From Nakamurella sp040546275 (GTDB taxonomy: Bacteria > Actinomycetota > Actinomycetes > Mycobacteriales > Nakamurellaceae), in NCBI RefSeq assembly GCF_040546275.1, contig NZ_JBEPNO010000009.1, positions 151,495 to 215,494 of the forward strand: DNA of 64,000 nucleotides, read 5' to 3'. The notes beneath the pieces are model-generated. The model searched no databases. It had not been told where the DNA came from and saw only the letters and a list, made by a program, of their open reading frames with translations. Below, piece after piece: positions 1 through 8,205 of this stretch. Positions within the stretch are counted from its first letter, which is position 1, and each line of letters opens with the position of its first letter. A program made the position numbers and the translations under genes.

Positions 1-223
1 CGCTGCGGGCGATCAGCACCTGGCCGCCCTTGGCGACGATCTCACCCTCCGGATCCTGCAAGAGCACCCGGTCGGCCGGTTCCAGGGTGAACAGCGTGGT
101 GATCCACTCCTCGTTGAGTTCCCGGAACGCCTCGGCGTCGGCGGGACCGGCCATCGGCCCAACGGTGATCGTTGCGGCGCGGGCAGTGTCGGGCCGGCGG
201 GTGATGGTTTCCTCTGTGGTCAT
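1..223 (-). CDS. GNAT-family N-acetyltransferase, N-terminal part (cut by window edge)
   Basis: Only the first 74 residues are inside the window; the gene runs off the left edge. The segment AFRELNEEWITTLFTLEP, then a dozen residues on an EIVAKGGQ stretch, is the usual opening of GNAT acetyltransferases that use acetyl-CoA to acylate a small amine. The acetyl-CoA binding motif (RxxGxG/A) would lie outside the window, so the family call rests on this opening alone. The ATG at 221-223 is the first in frame. It is divergent from the LysR gene with 70 bp between them, so the regulator may control it. Confidence 0.6.
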   Translation of the reverse strand, partial: MTTEETITRRPDTARAATITVGPMAGPADAEAFRELNEEWITTLFTLEPADRVLLQDPEGEIVAKGGQVLIARS

Positions 224-264
224 GCCCCCACCTTGCCCTTGCGTGATCCAGTCCGTCCAATAGC

Positions 265-281
265 TCAATGAGGTAGATTGA
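265..281. promoter_or_regulatory. LysR-type operator candidate
   Basis: A perfect inverted repeat TCAAT, 7-nt spacer, ATTGA lies between the divergent GNAT and LysR genes. It has the T-N11-A form typical of LysR boxes and touches the LysR -10 box. Seen directly; the function is inferred. Confidence 0.5.
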
Positions 282-287
282 TAAGCT
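282..287 (+). promoter_or_regulatory. -10 box for a leaderless LysR transcript
   Basis: TAAGCT fits TAnnnT and is followed by exactly 6 nt and then the ATG at 294. This spacing would start the RNA at the start codon itself. No Shine-Dalgarno sequence is present. Confidence 0.45.
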
Positions 288-293
288 GGACCG

Positions 294-1229
294 ATGAATG
301 TCGAACTGCGACACCTGCGCTACTTCCTTGCGGTCGCCGACGAACTGCACTTCGGCCGGGCCGCCGAGGAGCTGCACATCGCGCAACCTGCGCTGTCACA
401 ACAGATCCAGAAGCTCGAGTCGATGCTGGGAACCGTGCTGCTCAGGCGGACCTCCCGGAGCGTCGCCCTGACGCCTGCCGGGGTGGTGTTCCGCGATCGA
501 GCGCGTGCGATCCTCCGGCAGTCCGCACGTGATCTGGCGGAGGTGGTCCGCGTCGGCCGGGGTGAGCAGGGCCGGCTGGACGTCGGATTCGTCAGCTCGG
601 CCCTGCATCTCGGTCCGATCGAACACGTCGAGCGATTTCGGCGCCGTCATCGGGGTGTCGAGGTGGTGCTGCACGAGGGCTTCACCACCCAGTTGCTGGC
701 CCGCGTGGTCCGCGGTGAGATCGACGTGGCCACCGTCCGTGATCCCGACCCGCTACCCGGCATCACCACGGTGGCACTGGTGACCGAACCGTTCGTCGCC
801 ATCGTCCCGGCCGACCATCGACTCGCCGCTCAGGACGTCGTCACCGGTGCACAGCTGGCCGGTGACAAATTCGTGTTCTACCCCCGCACCGCCGGCGAGC
901 GGGCCCACCACCTCAACCTGCTGCCGGTCACCGAGACCGGCCGTCGACCCGACATCGTCCAGGAGGCCTCGAACTGGGCCACCATCATCTACCTGATCGG
1001 CGCCGGCCTCGGCGTCTCGATCGCACCCGCCAGCGCGACCGTCGCCGCGCCGGACAACGTCCGGGTGCTACGGCTCCACGGCACCGCGGCGGAAAGCACC
1101 CTCCACCTCGCCGGACGCACCGACGAGGCCAGCGCCGTCGTGCGCAACTTCCTCGACAGTCCCTGGCCAAGCACTACTCTCAGTGGGACGCGACCACCCG
1201 GCTCGGGACGTTCCAGCCGGACACGCTGA
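294..1229 (+). CDS. LysR family transcriptional regulator
   Basis: 311 residues, normal length for LysR. Residues about 3-62 form the winged helix-turn-helix (ELRHLRYFLAVADELHFGRA, then QPALSQQIQKLE), followed by LLRRTSRSVALTPAG. The rest is a periplasmic-binding-like effector domain starting near residue 90. LysR proteins are DNA-binding tetramers that usually control a divergent gene, here the GNAT gene, and themselves. The start is backed by a TAAGCT box 6 nt upstream. The 3' end overlaps the tail of the convergent GH2 gene by 50 bp, so the last 15 or so low-complexity residues may be an extension. The effector cannot be predicted. Confidence 0.9.
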   Translation: MNVELRHLRYFLAVADELHFGRAAEELHIAQPALSQQIQKLESMLGTVLLRRTSRSVALTPAGVVFRDRARAILRQSARDLAEVVRVGRGEQGRLDVGFVSSALHLGPIEHVERFRRRHRGVEVVLHEGFTTQLLARVVRGEIDVATVRDPDPLPGITTVALVTEPFVAIVPADHRLAAQDVVTGAQLAGDKFVFYPRTAGERAHHLNLLPVTETGRRPDIVQEASNWATIIYLIGAGLGVSIAPASATVAAPDNVRVLRLHGTAAESTLHLAGRTDEASAVVRNFLDSPWPSTTLSGTRPPGSGRSSRTR

Positions 1230-4209
1230 CCACCGGAAGGGCGCGACCGAGGCTCGACGCGGCATAGGTGGCGGTCAGCGTCTGGCTCTCGCCCGGCCAG
1301 AGGGTGATGTCGTTGCTGCTCCAGGCGACCGGACGAACCTGGTTGTCACCGGCGACCGGACGGCCCTGCGCATCGCCACGGCGGACGTCTGCGCGGAGGA
1401 AGAAGGCGACCTTCCCGGCCTTCGCGGTGTTGGTGATCGTCACCGTCGTCCGACGACGAACCGAGCCGGCCGACGAGGTGTGCGACGTGACCCGCACCGA
1501 GGCGGGCGCCAGGGCCTGCAGCGCGGTGAGGTCGGCGTACTGCGTCATGGTCGCCTGTGGGTTGCCGGTGGTCTGGTCCCAGTCGACGACGTCGGCCTGA
1601 GTCGACTGCCAGTACACGTTGCGGTCGATCACCCTGCCGCCCCTGCTGACCTGGAGTTCTACGAAGTAGAGCGTCGCCTTCACCGGCGGCGTGGTGGTCC
1701 GAGGCACCCTGGGGGACAACACCTTGTTCCGCACCTGCTGGCTGGCCAGGTCGATGTGCCCGGCGCTCCGGTGATCGAGCAGCTTCCCGCCGACCGAGTA
1801 CACCTTCGCGTCCACCGTCAGGCCGCGCAGCGTTTCGCCGGTGAGATTGTCGACGGTGACGGTGTTGTCATCCGTGGCGAACAATGCATGCACCGACGAG
1901 TTCGCCGCCTGGGCGCCGAAATAGCTGCCGGCCTCGTCGTAGTCGTAGTTGTACAGATCCCAGAGCAGCGTCGGCCAGCCCTTGTTGGCCATCCAGTAGA
2001 TGGTCCCGGTGGACGGCGAGTCCGCGTTGGTGGAGTGGTCGATGAACGCCTCGAACTGGGACCGGACGTTCTCGTAGTTCTGGACCTGGGCCTCCTGCGT
2101 GAACTGCGCGAGGCTGTTCCAGGCGCCATATCGGGCCTTCAGTGCGCTGTCGAAATTGTAGAGCGTGCCGAAACTGTAACCGGTGGTGTCGGTCTCGGCG
2201 TTGGCGTGGTACTGGTTGGCGGCCGGCTGCTGCCAGAGCGCCTGCTGATCGGCGGGCGAGAGGAAACGGTTCATCGAATCGAGAGTCGGCACGGTGTGCC
2301 CCGCACTCTCCTCGCTGTCGAAACCCCACGACCCGCCCACGTTGGTCAGGCTGCCGTCATCGGCGTACTCCGAGTGCGAGGTGTCGTACCAGTAGCTCGG
2401 CGGCACCCAGTCGTAGGGACCCTCCTTCTCCCCCGAGAGTCCCAGCTGCGGCGACGACTTGTACTCCGCCGACGCGATGATCGGCACCTCCAGATCCTGC
2501 GCGCGGAAGGCAGCCAGCGAGACGGACTCCTGGGCATCGGTGGGATTGTTGTCGCTCCACTGGAACGTGAAGACGCTCGGGTGGTTGCGCAGCAGCTGCG
2601 CCACGGTCGCGGCCGAGAGTCCGAGCACGTCGAGTTCGTGAGGCGGGGTCACCTCGTCGTCGGGCAGTTCCCACGCATCGCAGCACTGATAACCCGAAGC
2701 GATGAGGATGCCGGCGCGGTCCATCTGCCGGTAGAAGTCGTCCGGCATGAAGTGCCCCTCGAGCCGCAGGGTGTTGAGCCCCATGCTCTTCAGCAGCACG
2801 ACCTGGTTCGCCGTGTCCGCGGCGGAATAGTGCAGGAAAAGATTCTCGGAGAACCCACCTCCCCGGATGACGAACGGCCTGCCGTTGATCGAGTACTGCC
2901 GGACACCGCCCGGTGCGAGGGGCGAAGGCCCGACGAGCGTGCTGGTCACCGTTCTGATGCCGAACTGCGCGCTGGAGGCGTTGATCAGCGTGCCGTGCTG
3001 CTCGAGCGCGGTGACGAGCGTGTACAGCGGCTGCCTGCCCATCTGGAAGGGCCACCAGATCTGCGGGTGGTGCAGGGTCAGGGCGGGGAACGCCGCGGGG
3101 GTCAACCTCACCGCGACCGTCTTGTTCGCCTGCACCGTCACGGTTCTCGTCACGAAGACGGGGCTGCGACCGTCGGGGGGGATGACCAACGCCGACACGC
3201 TGCCGGTCTGCGCGGTGGCCGTGTGATTGGTGACCTCGGTCGCCACGCTCAGCGCCGCCGTCGACAGGTCGGCGGCATCCAGCTGGTTGACGTGGGCGTT
3301 CGTGAGCGACAGCGCCTGCGAGGTCTGCAACTGCACCGGGAACTGGATGCCGGTGTTCTGGTCGGGCGCCACCTGGGTCCAGTCGACGTTGTCGAGGGTG
3401 AACATCTTGTTCGGATTGTTGGGATGGACCTCCAGCGCCACCACATTGGCGCCGCCGTGCGTCAGCCGGCTGACATCGAAGCTGTAGCGGGTGTAGTTGC
3501 CCTGCACCGTCTTCTGCGTGGCCAGCTCGGTGCCGTTGACCCAGACGTCGGCCTGCCCGACCACTCCGTTGACGATCAACGTCGCCTGACGCCCGGCCGG
3601 CGGGGCGGTGAACGTGGTGCGCCACCACCACGGGACGGCGAACCGGGCCACCGTCTCCTTGCCGCTGGTCTGGGTGCCGAAGCACTTGCGCATGTTGTCG
3701 GAGTAGAAGACGTCGGGGCAGGCGCCGTTCTGCAGCAGTGCTTCGGTCTCGGTGCCGGGCGCGCCTCCGTCGTCCGGCTTCACCCGCAGCCAGTTCCTCG
3801 CCGGGTAGGTGCTCGTGGAGATGGCCGCACCACCCTGGGTCGCCGTCGCACTGCTGAGTACCTGCCACCCGGCGCTGCCCAGGGTCTTCAGTCCGTAGGA
3901 CACCGGGCCGCCGCCGGCAGCCACCGCCCGCAGCGCGGTGGCCAACGCGGTGCTGGTCTCCGACCCCTCCACGACGCCCTTCGGGTTGCTCGCGGCGGCC
4001 GGCGCGGTCACGGCGGCGGGTCCCGCGGCGGGCGAACGGACGGCGGCCGGCGGATGGACGGCGGCCGGCGGATGGACGGCGGCCAGCCCGGAAACGGCGA
4101 GCGCGAGAGCGGCCAGCGACGGGAGGAGAACCCGGCGGCGAAGGACGGTTCTGCGAAGTGACACGGGAGACGACCTCTCTGAGGAAGTGCTGTGGAGATC
4201 GTGTGGCAT
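1180..4209 (-). CDS. Secreted GH2 exo-beta-D-glucosaminidase-like glycoside hydrolase
   Basis: 1009 residues. An Arg-rich start plus hydrophobic stretch (VLLPSLAALALAVSGLAAV) forms an export signal, followed by an Ala/Pro linker. The body follows GH2 order: sugar-binding jelly roll, Ig-like domain, TIM barrel, C-terminal beta domains. Key segments match the Amycolatopsis CsxA exo-chitosanase family as I recall it: NPNKMFTLDNVDWTQ, GPYDWVPPSYWYD, and the pair WSDNNP (Asp553 as acid/base, where most GH2 have Glu) and FDSEESAG (Glu633 as nucleophile). The likely role is release of glucosamine from chitosan oligomers outside the cell. The ATG at 4209 has a leaderless-type box upstream; a GTG about 16 codons in, just before the SLRRTVLRRR stretch, is an alternative start. 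Confidence 0.85.
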   Translation of the reverse strand: MPHDLHSTSSERSSPVSLRRTVLRRRVLLPSLAALALAVSGLAAVHPPAAVHPPAAVRSPAAGPAAVTAPAAASNPKGVVEGSETSTALATALRAVAAGGGPVSYGLKTLGSAGWQVLSSATATQGGAAISTSTYPARNWLRVKPDDGGAPGTETEALLQNGACPDVFYSDNMRKCFGTQTSGKETVARFAVPWWWRTTFTAPPAGRQATLIVNGVVGQADVWVNGTELATQKTVQGNYTRYSFDVSRLTHGGANVVALEVHPNNPNKMFTLDNVDWTQVAPDQNTGIQFPVQLQTSQALSLTNAHVNQLDAADLSTAALSVATEVTNHTATAQTGSVSALVIPPDGRSPVFVTRTVTVQANKTVAVRLTPAAFPALTLHHPQIWWPFQMGRQPLYTLVTALEQHGTLINASSAQFGIRTVTSTLVGPSPLAPGGVRQYSINGRPFVIRGGGFSENLFLHYSAADTANQVVLLKSMGLNTLRLEGHFMPDDFYRQMDRAGILIASGYQCCDAWELPDDEVTPPHELDVLGLSAATVAQLLRNHPSVFTFQWSDNNPTDAQESVSLAAFRAQDLEVPIIASAEYKSSPQLGLSGEKEGPYDWVPPSYWYDTSHSEYADDGSLTNVGGSWGFDSEESAGHTVPTLDSMNRFLSPADQQALWQQPAANQYHANAETDTTGYSFGTLYNFDSALKARYGAWNSLAQFTQEAQVQNYENVRSQFEAFIDHSTNADSPSTGTIYWMANKGWPTLLWDLYNYDYDEAGSYFGAQAANSSVHALFATDDNTVTVDNLTGETLRGLTVDAKVYSVGGKLLDHRSAGHIDLASQQVRNKVLSPRVPRTTTPPVKATLYFVELQVSRGGRVIDRNVYWQSTQADVVDWDQTTGNPQATMTQYADLTALQALAPASVRVTSHTSSAGSVRRRTTVTITNTAKAGKVAFFLRADVRRGDAQGRPVAGDNQVRPVAWSSNDITLWPGESQTLTATYAASSLGRALPVVSVSGWNVPSRVVASH
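4043..4078 (-). repeat. 18-bp tandem repeat, two exact copies
   Basis: The unit gcggccggcggatggacg is repeated at 4043-4060 and 4061-4078, with a partial third copy beside it. It encodes the hexapeptide HPPAAV twice, in the linker just after the signal peptide of the GH2 enzyme. Copy number could change by slippage without breaking the frame. Confidence 0.75.
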
Positions 4210-4215
4210 CGCCGA

Positions 4216-4239
4216 ACGTTAGTCAAGGCAACTGACGAA
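4216..4239 (-). promoter_or_regulatory. Leaderless -10 box and overlapping operator of the GH2 gene
   Basis: On the minus strand TAACGT (4221-4216) ends 6 nt before the ATG at 4209. It overlaps an inverted repeat TTAGTCA, 7-nt spacer, TGACGAA (4219-4239) with one mismatched pair. A regulator bound here would block the promoter. The binding protein is unknown. Confidence 0.4.
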
Positions 4240-4295
4240 TACATTTGCGCACCGATACCGCGCGGGCCATGGTGGCTTCCGGCAGAATCGAGAAG

Positions 4296-5387
4296 ATGGC
4301 AGCCTGGGTGTTGCACGTCGATCTCGATCAGTTCATCGCGGCGGTCGAGGTGCTGCGACGACCGGAACTAGTGGGTCTGCCCGTGGTGGTCGGCGGTAGC
4401 GGCGATCCGACCCAGCGGTCCGTGGTGGCGACGGCGTCCTACGAGGCCAGGGCGTTCGGTGTCCGGTCCGGCATGCCGATGCGGGTCGCAGCCCGTAAGT
4501 GCCCCGACGCCGTGTTCCTGCCCGCCGACAACCCGGCCTACGAAGAGGCATCGGCCGGGGTGGTGGCCGTACTACGTGACTTCGCCGACATCCCGCTGAC
4601 GCTGGAGATTCTCGGCTGGGACGAGGCCTTCGTGGGCGTCGACACCGATGATCCGCTGACCCTGGCCCGGCAGGCCCAGCAGGCGGTATTGGACGCGACG
4701 GGCCTGTGGGCCTCGGTGGGTATCGGCGACAACGTGCTGCGCGCCAAGATGGCGACCGACTTCGGCAAGCCCCGCGGCACCTTCACGCTGACGGAGAGCA
4801 ACTGGTTCGAGCTGATCGGGGACCGCGGAACCGACGCGCTCTGGGGCATCGGGTCGAAGACGGCGAAACGGCTGACGCAGTTGGGGTTCCACACCGTGCG
4901 TGAGCTCGCCGCCGCCGACCCGCAGGCCCTGGGCGCCCAGGTCGGGCCGACCATGGGTCCACGGTGGGTGGGGCTGGCCCGCGGTGCGGCCCGCTCCCAG
5001 GTGATCGGCTCGCCGTACGTCGCGCGGGCGCGGAGCCGCGAGACCACCTTCCAGCAGGATCTGACGGACTGGGCGGAGGTACGGGCCGAGATCGACAAGC
5101 TGGTCCGTCAGCTCACTCTCGACGTCCGGGAGGAGGAACGCCCGGCCGTCCGGGTGGGGATCAAGGTCAGGTTCAAGCCCTTCGTCACCACTACTCGCAG
5201 CACCACGCTGGCCGCCCCGACGCAGGATCCCGACGTCCTGGTGGCGGCGGTCCTGGAGATTCTCGAGGGCCTTGACCACGACCGACCGATCCGACTCCTC
5301 GGCGTCCGGGCGGAGTTCGCCGCCGACGCCGAACGCCGGCTCAACCCCAGTCGGGGTCGAGCCGGCTTCGGTGGGGATGCTGTCTGA
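4296..5387 (+). CDS. dinB: Y-family DNA polymerase IV (DinB2/DinP type)
   Basis: 363 residues. VLHVDLDQFIAAVE holds the first metal ligand (Asp near residue 8) and the steric-gate region. GWDEAFVGVD holds the catalytic Asp-Glu, with Trp replacing the more common Ser/Ile of YSIDEA. The helix-hairpin-helix ALWGIGSKTAKRL and the little-finger domain follow. The order and wording closely resemble mycobacterial DinP (DinB2). It is a translesion polymerase acting without proofreading. The Met at 4296, just before AAWVLHVDLDQF, fits homologues; an upstream in-frame start at 4245 would add 17 residues with no family support. Its end lies 6 bp from the convergent amidase gene. Confidence 0.92.
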   Translation: MAAWVLHVDLDQFIAAVEVLRRPELVGLPVVVGGSGDPTQRSVVATASYEARAFGVRSGMPMRVAARKCPDAVFLPADNPAYEEASAGVVAVLRDFADIPLTLEILGWDEAFVGVDTDDPLTLARQAQQAVLDATGLWASVGIGDNVLRAKMATDFGKPRGTFTLTESNWFELIGDRGTDALWGIGSKTAKRLTQLGFHTVRELAAADPQALGAQVGPTMGPRWVGLARGAARSQVIGSPYVARARSRETTFQQDLTDWAEVRAEIDKLVRQLTLDVREEERPAVRVGIKVRFKPFVTTTRSTTLAAPTQDPDVLVAAVLEILEGLDHDRPIRLLGVRAEFAADAERRLNPSRGRAGFGGDAV

Positions 5388-5393
5388 ACCGCA

Positions 5394-7043
5394 CTATTCA
5401 GTAGGCACGGTCTTCAGGAACTGCGGAGCCTGACGGATCTTGGTGGCCTGCTCCCACGAGTAGGTCAGGCTGATCAGCTCCGGCTCGTCCCACCGTCCGC
5501 CGAGGAACGAGACCCCGACCGGCAGATGGAAGGAGTAACCGGCGGGCACCGTGATGTTCGGGTAGCCGGCGATGGCGGCCGGGCTCGAGGAGCCCACCAG
5601 GAAGTGATCACCGTTGATGAGGTCGGTGGTCCAGGCGGGCGAATTGGTCGGCGCGATGATCGCATCCAGCTTGTACTTGGCCATGGTGTCGTCGATCGAG
5701 TGCTGGGCGACGGACCGGGCATTGTTGCGCGCCTTGATGTATGCCGGATCGGTCAGCGGTCCCTGTGCCTGTGCCTGCTCGAAGATCTCCTGACCGAAGT
5801 ACTTGAGCTCCCTCGGGCTGGAGTTGTCGAAGTTGATCAGATCCTGCAACGTCTTCGGGTACTTCGCCGAGGTGTTCTTCTTCAGATACGCGGCAATCTC
5901 GGCCTTGAACTCATACTGAAGGGCAGTGTTCTCGTCCGCGTAGGCGGCCTCGATCGGCACGTTCGCGGGGTCGACGATCACGGCTCCGAGCGACTTCAGC
6001 TTCTTGATGGTCTTCTCCATGATGGCGTCGGTCTCCGGGCTCGATCCGAAGTTGCCTTCCCGCCAGACCCCGAGCCGCGCGCCCTTGAGCGACCCGGCCT
6101 TGAGGTACCTGGTGTAGTCGGCGGTCACCTTCCCGCGCTGGGCGGCCGTGGCGGAGTCGGTCGGATCCACCCCGGTCAGGGCACCGAGGAGCACGGCGGC
6201 ATCGGTGACGTTGCGGGCCATCGGTCCCGCGGTGTCCTGCTGCGAGGAGATCGGCACGATCCCGGACCGGCTGGCCAGTCCGAGCGTCGGTTTGATACCG
6301 ACCAACCCGTTCTGACCTGACGGGCAGACCACCGACCCGTCGGTCTCGGTGCCGATGGCCACGGTCGCCAGATCGGCCGAGGCAGCAACTCCGGAGCCGG
6401 CGCTCGAGCCGCAGGGGTTGCGGTCGAGCACGTACGCCATGTGGGTCTGGCCGCCGACACCGCTCCATCCGCTGGAGGATTGGGTCGAGCGGTAGTTGGC
6501 CCATTCGGAGAGGTTGGTCTTGCCCAGGATCAGCGCACCGGCCGCCTTGAGCTTCTTGATGATGAACGCGTCGGGCGGTGTGCTTCCGGCCAGAGCCAGT
6601 GAACCCGCGGTGGTGGGCATCCCGGTGGTGTCGATGTTGTCCTTCACCAGGATCGGGATGCCGAGGAGCGGCCGCCGGTCACCGTTGCGGCGTGCTCGGT
6701 CCGCAGAGGCGGCCTCCGCCAAGGCAGTGCGGCTGACCGTGATCACCGCGTGGAGTTTCGGGTTCAGCACAGCGATCCGGCGCTCGTAGAACCGGACGAG
6801 TTCGGTGCTCGACAGCCGCCCGCGATTCATCTGGGTCTGCAACTGGGGAATCGTGGAACTGTCCACGTCGATGCCGGACACCTTGGTGGACAGGATGTCC
6901 ACGTGGTCCGGTTTCGCCGTGGACTGGACGGTTGCGCCCGCACTCGCTGTCGCGGTGGCGGGAACGAAGGCGACGGCGACAGTGGCCACCGTGATTGCGA
7001 TTGCGGGGACCACGCGGCGGCGGGTCCAGTTGAGGGTTGCCAT
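5394..7043 (-). CDS. Secreted amidase (amidase-signature family)
   Basis: 549 residues. The N-terminus (TRRRVVPAIAITVATVAVAF) is a signal peptide with a twin-arginine look. The amidase signature follows: the catalytic Lys in PILVKDNIDT, the cis-Ser in GSSAGSGVAAS, and the nucleophile Ser in GTETDGSVVCPSG. This is the Lys-Ser-Ser triad that hydrolyses amide bonds. Family relatives act on small amides or peptides; the substrate here is unknown, but it would act outside the membrane. I chose Met 7043 because it puts the RRR motif near the start; in-frame TTG/GTG/ATG codons up to 7109 would only add a non-signal extension. Confidence 0.88.
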   Translation of the reverse strand: MATLNWTRRRVVPAIAITVATVAVAFVPATATASAGATVQSTAKPDHVDILSTKVSGIDVDSSTIPQLQTQMNRGRLSSTELVRFYERRIAVLNPKLHAVITVSRTALAEAASADRARRNGDRRPLLGIPILVKDNIDTTGMPTTAGSLALAGSTPPDAFIIKKLKAAGALILGKTNLSEWANYRSTQSSSGWSGVGGQTHMAYVLDRNPCGSSAGSGVAASADLATVAIGTETDGSVVCPSGQNGLVGIKPTLGLASRSGIVPISSQQDTAGPMARNVTDAAVLLGALTGVDPTDSATAAQRGKVTADYTRYLKAGSLKGARLGVWREGNFGSSPETDAIMEKTIKKLKSLGAVIVDPANVPIEAAYADENTALQYEFKAEIAAYLKKNTSAKYPKTLQDLINFDNSSPRELKYFGQEIFEQAQAQGPLTDPAYIKARNNARSVAQHSIDDTMAKYKLDAIIAPTNSPAWTTDLINGDHFLVGSSSPAAIAGYPNITVPAGYSFHLPVGVSFLGGRWDEPELISLTYSWEQATKIRQAPQFLKTVPTE

Positions 7044-7184
7044 GCTGTCACTGTGCCCCACAGGCAAATCACCGAAAATGAACAGTTTGTGTCGCATCTT
7101 CACCAACAACGCAAAGGCACCGAATGGGCATGATCAACTGTCCGAAAAGTGCGTTCTTTCGGTATCGCATGGTCGGCCCGACGA

Positions 7185-8192
7185 TCAGCGGGCACCGCAA
7201 CCGCAGGACGCCCGGAGGATCAGTTCGGGCTGGTGCGTGACGTTCTCGTACTCGCCATCGGGCGCGAGGACCCGTGTGATGGCGTCGGCGGCCATCGTCC
7301 GCACCGGTTGCCGGACCACCGTCAGCGGTGGCCAGGTGTATTCCGATTCCTCCGTCCCGTCGAACGAGACGATGGCGACGTCCGCCGGCACCCGCAGGCC
7401 CCGTTCGTGCAGGCCGCGAAGCACCCCGATGGCTTGCAGGTCGGAGCTGACGAACACCGCCGACGGCGGGGACCCGCCGCCGAACAGACGTCGGGCGGCG
7501 TCCAGTCCGCCGGCGCGGGACCACGGCTCCCGGGCGATGGGACCGTCGGGCAGTCCCGCGTCCCTGGTGGCCTGGAGCCAGCCGCGCTCGCGCAGCTCGT
7601 CACCCGGCGCCCGCCCACCGCCGATGACCAGCGCGACACGTCGGTGGCCGTGGCCGATCAGGTGGGTCACCGCGTCGTAGGCCCCGGCGAACGCGTCGAC
7701 CCCGACGCTGACGAACCCGGGCACCCCCTCGAACGTGCCGAGCAGGACGGTCGGCACGCCGGTGAGCGGAAGGTTCGCCAGATCCGGTCGGGACATGGCC
7801 GGCGTCAGGAGAAGTCCGTCGATCTGTCGCGCGGTCAGGTTGAGCACGTGACGCCGTTCGGTGTCGACATCGCCCTCGCTGTTGGTCAGCAGGACCGCGT
7901 GACCCCGGCCGGCGGCTGCGGATTCGATCGCCAGCGCCAGTTCCGCGAAGAGCGGGTTGCCGATCTCGGGCACCACCAACCCCAGCAGCTTGGTCGACCC
8001 GGTGCGTAGCGCCCGTGCGCTGGCGTTCGGCCGGTAGCCGAGCACGCGGATCGCGTCCAGCACCCGCGCGGCCGTCGCCGGCGCCACCGGCCGGGGGCCA
8101 CCGTTGACGACGTAGCTGACCACTGCGCTGGATACCCCGGCGTAGCGGGCTACGTCGGACCGGGTGATCTGGCGTGAACCGGACGGCCCCAT
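7185..8192 (-). CDS. LacI family transcriptional regulator
   Basis: 335 residues. The helix-turn-helix and hinge helix are clear at residues about 8-60 (ITRSDVARYAGVSSAVVSYV, then AARVLDAIRVLGYRPNASAR). A sugar-binding periplasmic-type domain follows (GLVVPEIGNPLFAELALAIE, VSFDGTEESEYTWPPLTVVR). LacI proteins bind operators as dimers and leave them on sugar binding. The start at 8192 lies 13 nt after the stop of the upstream Gfo/Idh gene, so the two are one operon and probably form a sugar-sensing and oxidising unit. The C-terminus ends with SCGCGAR. Confidence 0.92.
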   Translation of the reverse strand: MGPSGSRQITRSDVARYAGVSSAVVSYVVNGGPRPVAPATAARVLDAIRVLGYRPNASARALRTGSTKLLGLVVPEIGNPLFAELALAIESAAAGRGHAVLLTNSEGDVDTERRHVLNLTARQIDGLLLTPAMSRPDLANLPLTGVPTVLLGTFEGVPGFVSVGVDAFAGAYDAVTHLIGHGHRRVALVIGGGRAPGDELRERGWLQATRDAGLPDGPIAREPWSRAGGLDAARRLFGGGSPPSAVFVSSDLQAIGVLRGLHERGLRVPADVAIVSFDGTEESEYTWPPLTVVRQPVRTMAADAITRVLAPDGEYENVTHQPELILRASCGCGAR

Positions 8193-8205
8193 GCCGGCGG
8201 TCCGC

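Noticed and set aside
1183..4161. Long open frame of 992 codons antisense to the GH2 gene
   Set aside because: The GH2 strand has clear motifs, signal peptide and stop; the antisense frame is Arg/Gly-rich with no motif, a known effect of high-GC codon use.
7043..7109. Longer N-terminus for the amidase
   Set aside because: The added 22 residues would put a hydrophilic stretch before the twin-Arg signal peptide; Met 7043 gives a normal export signal.
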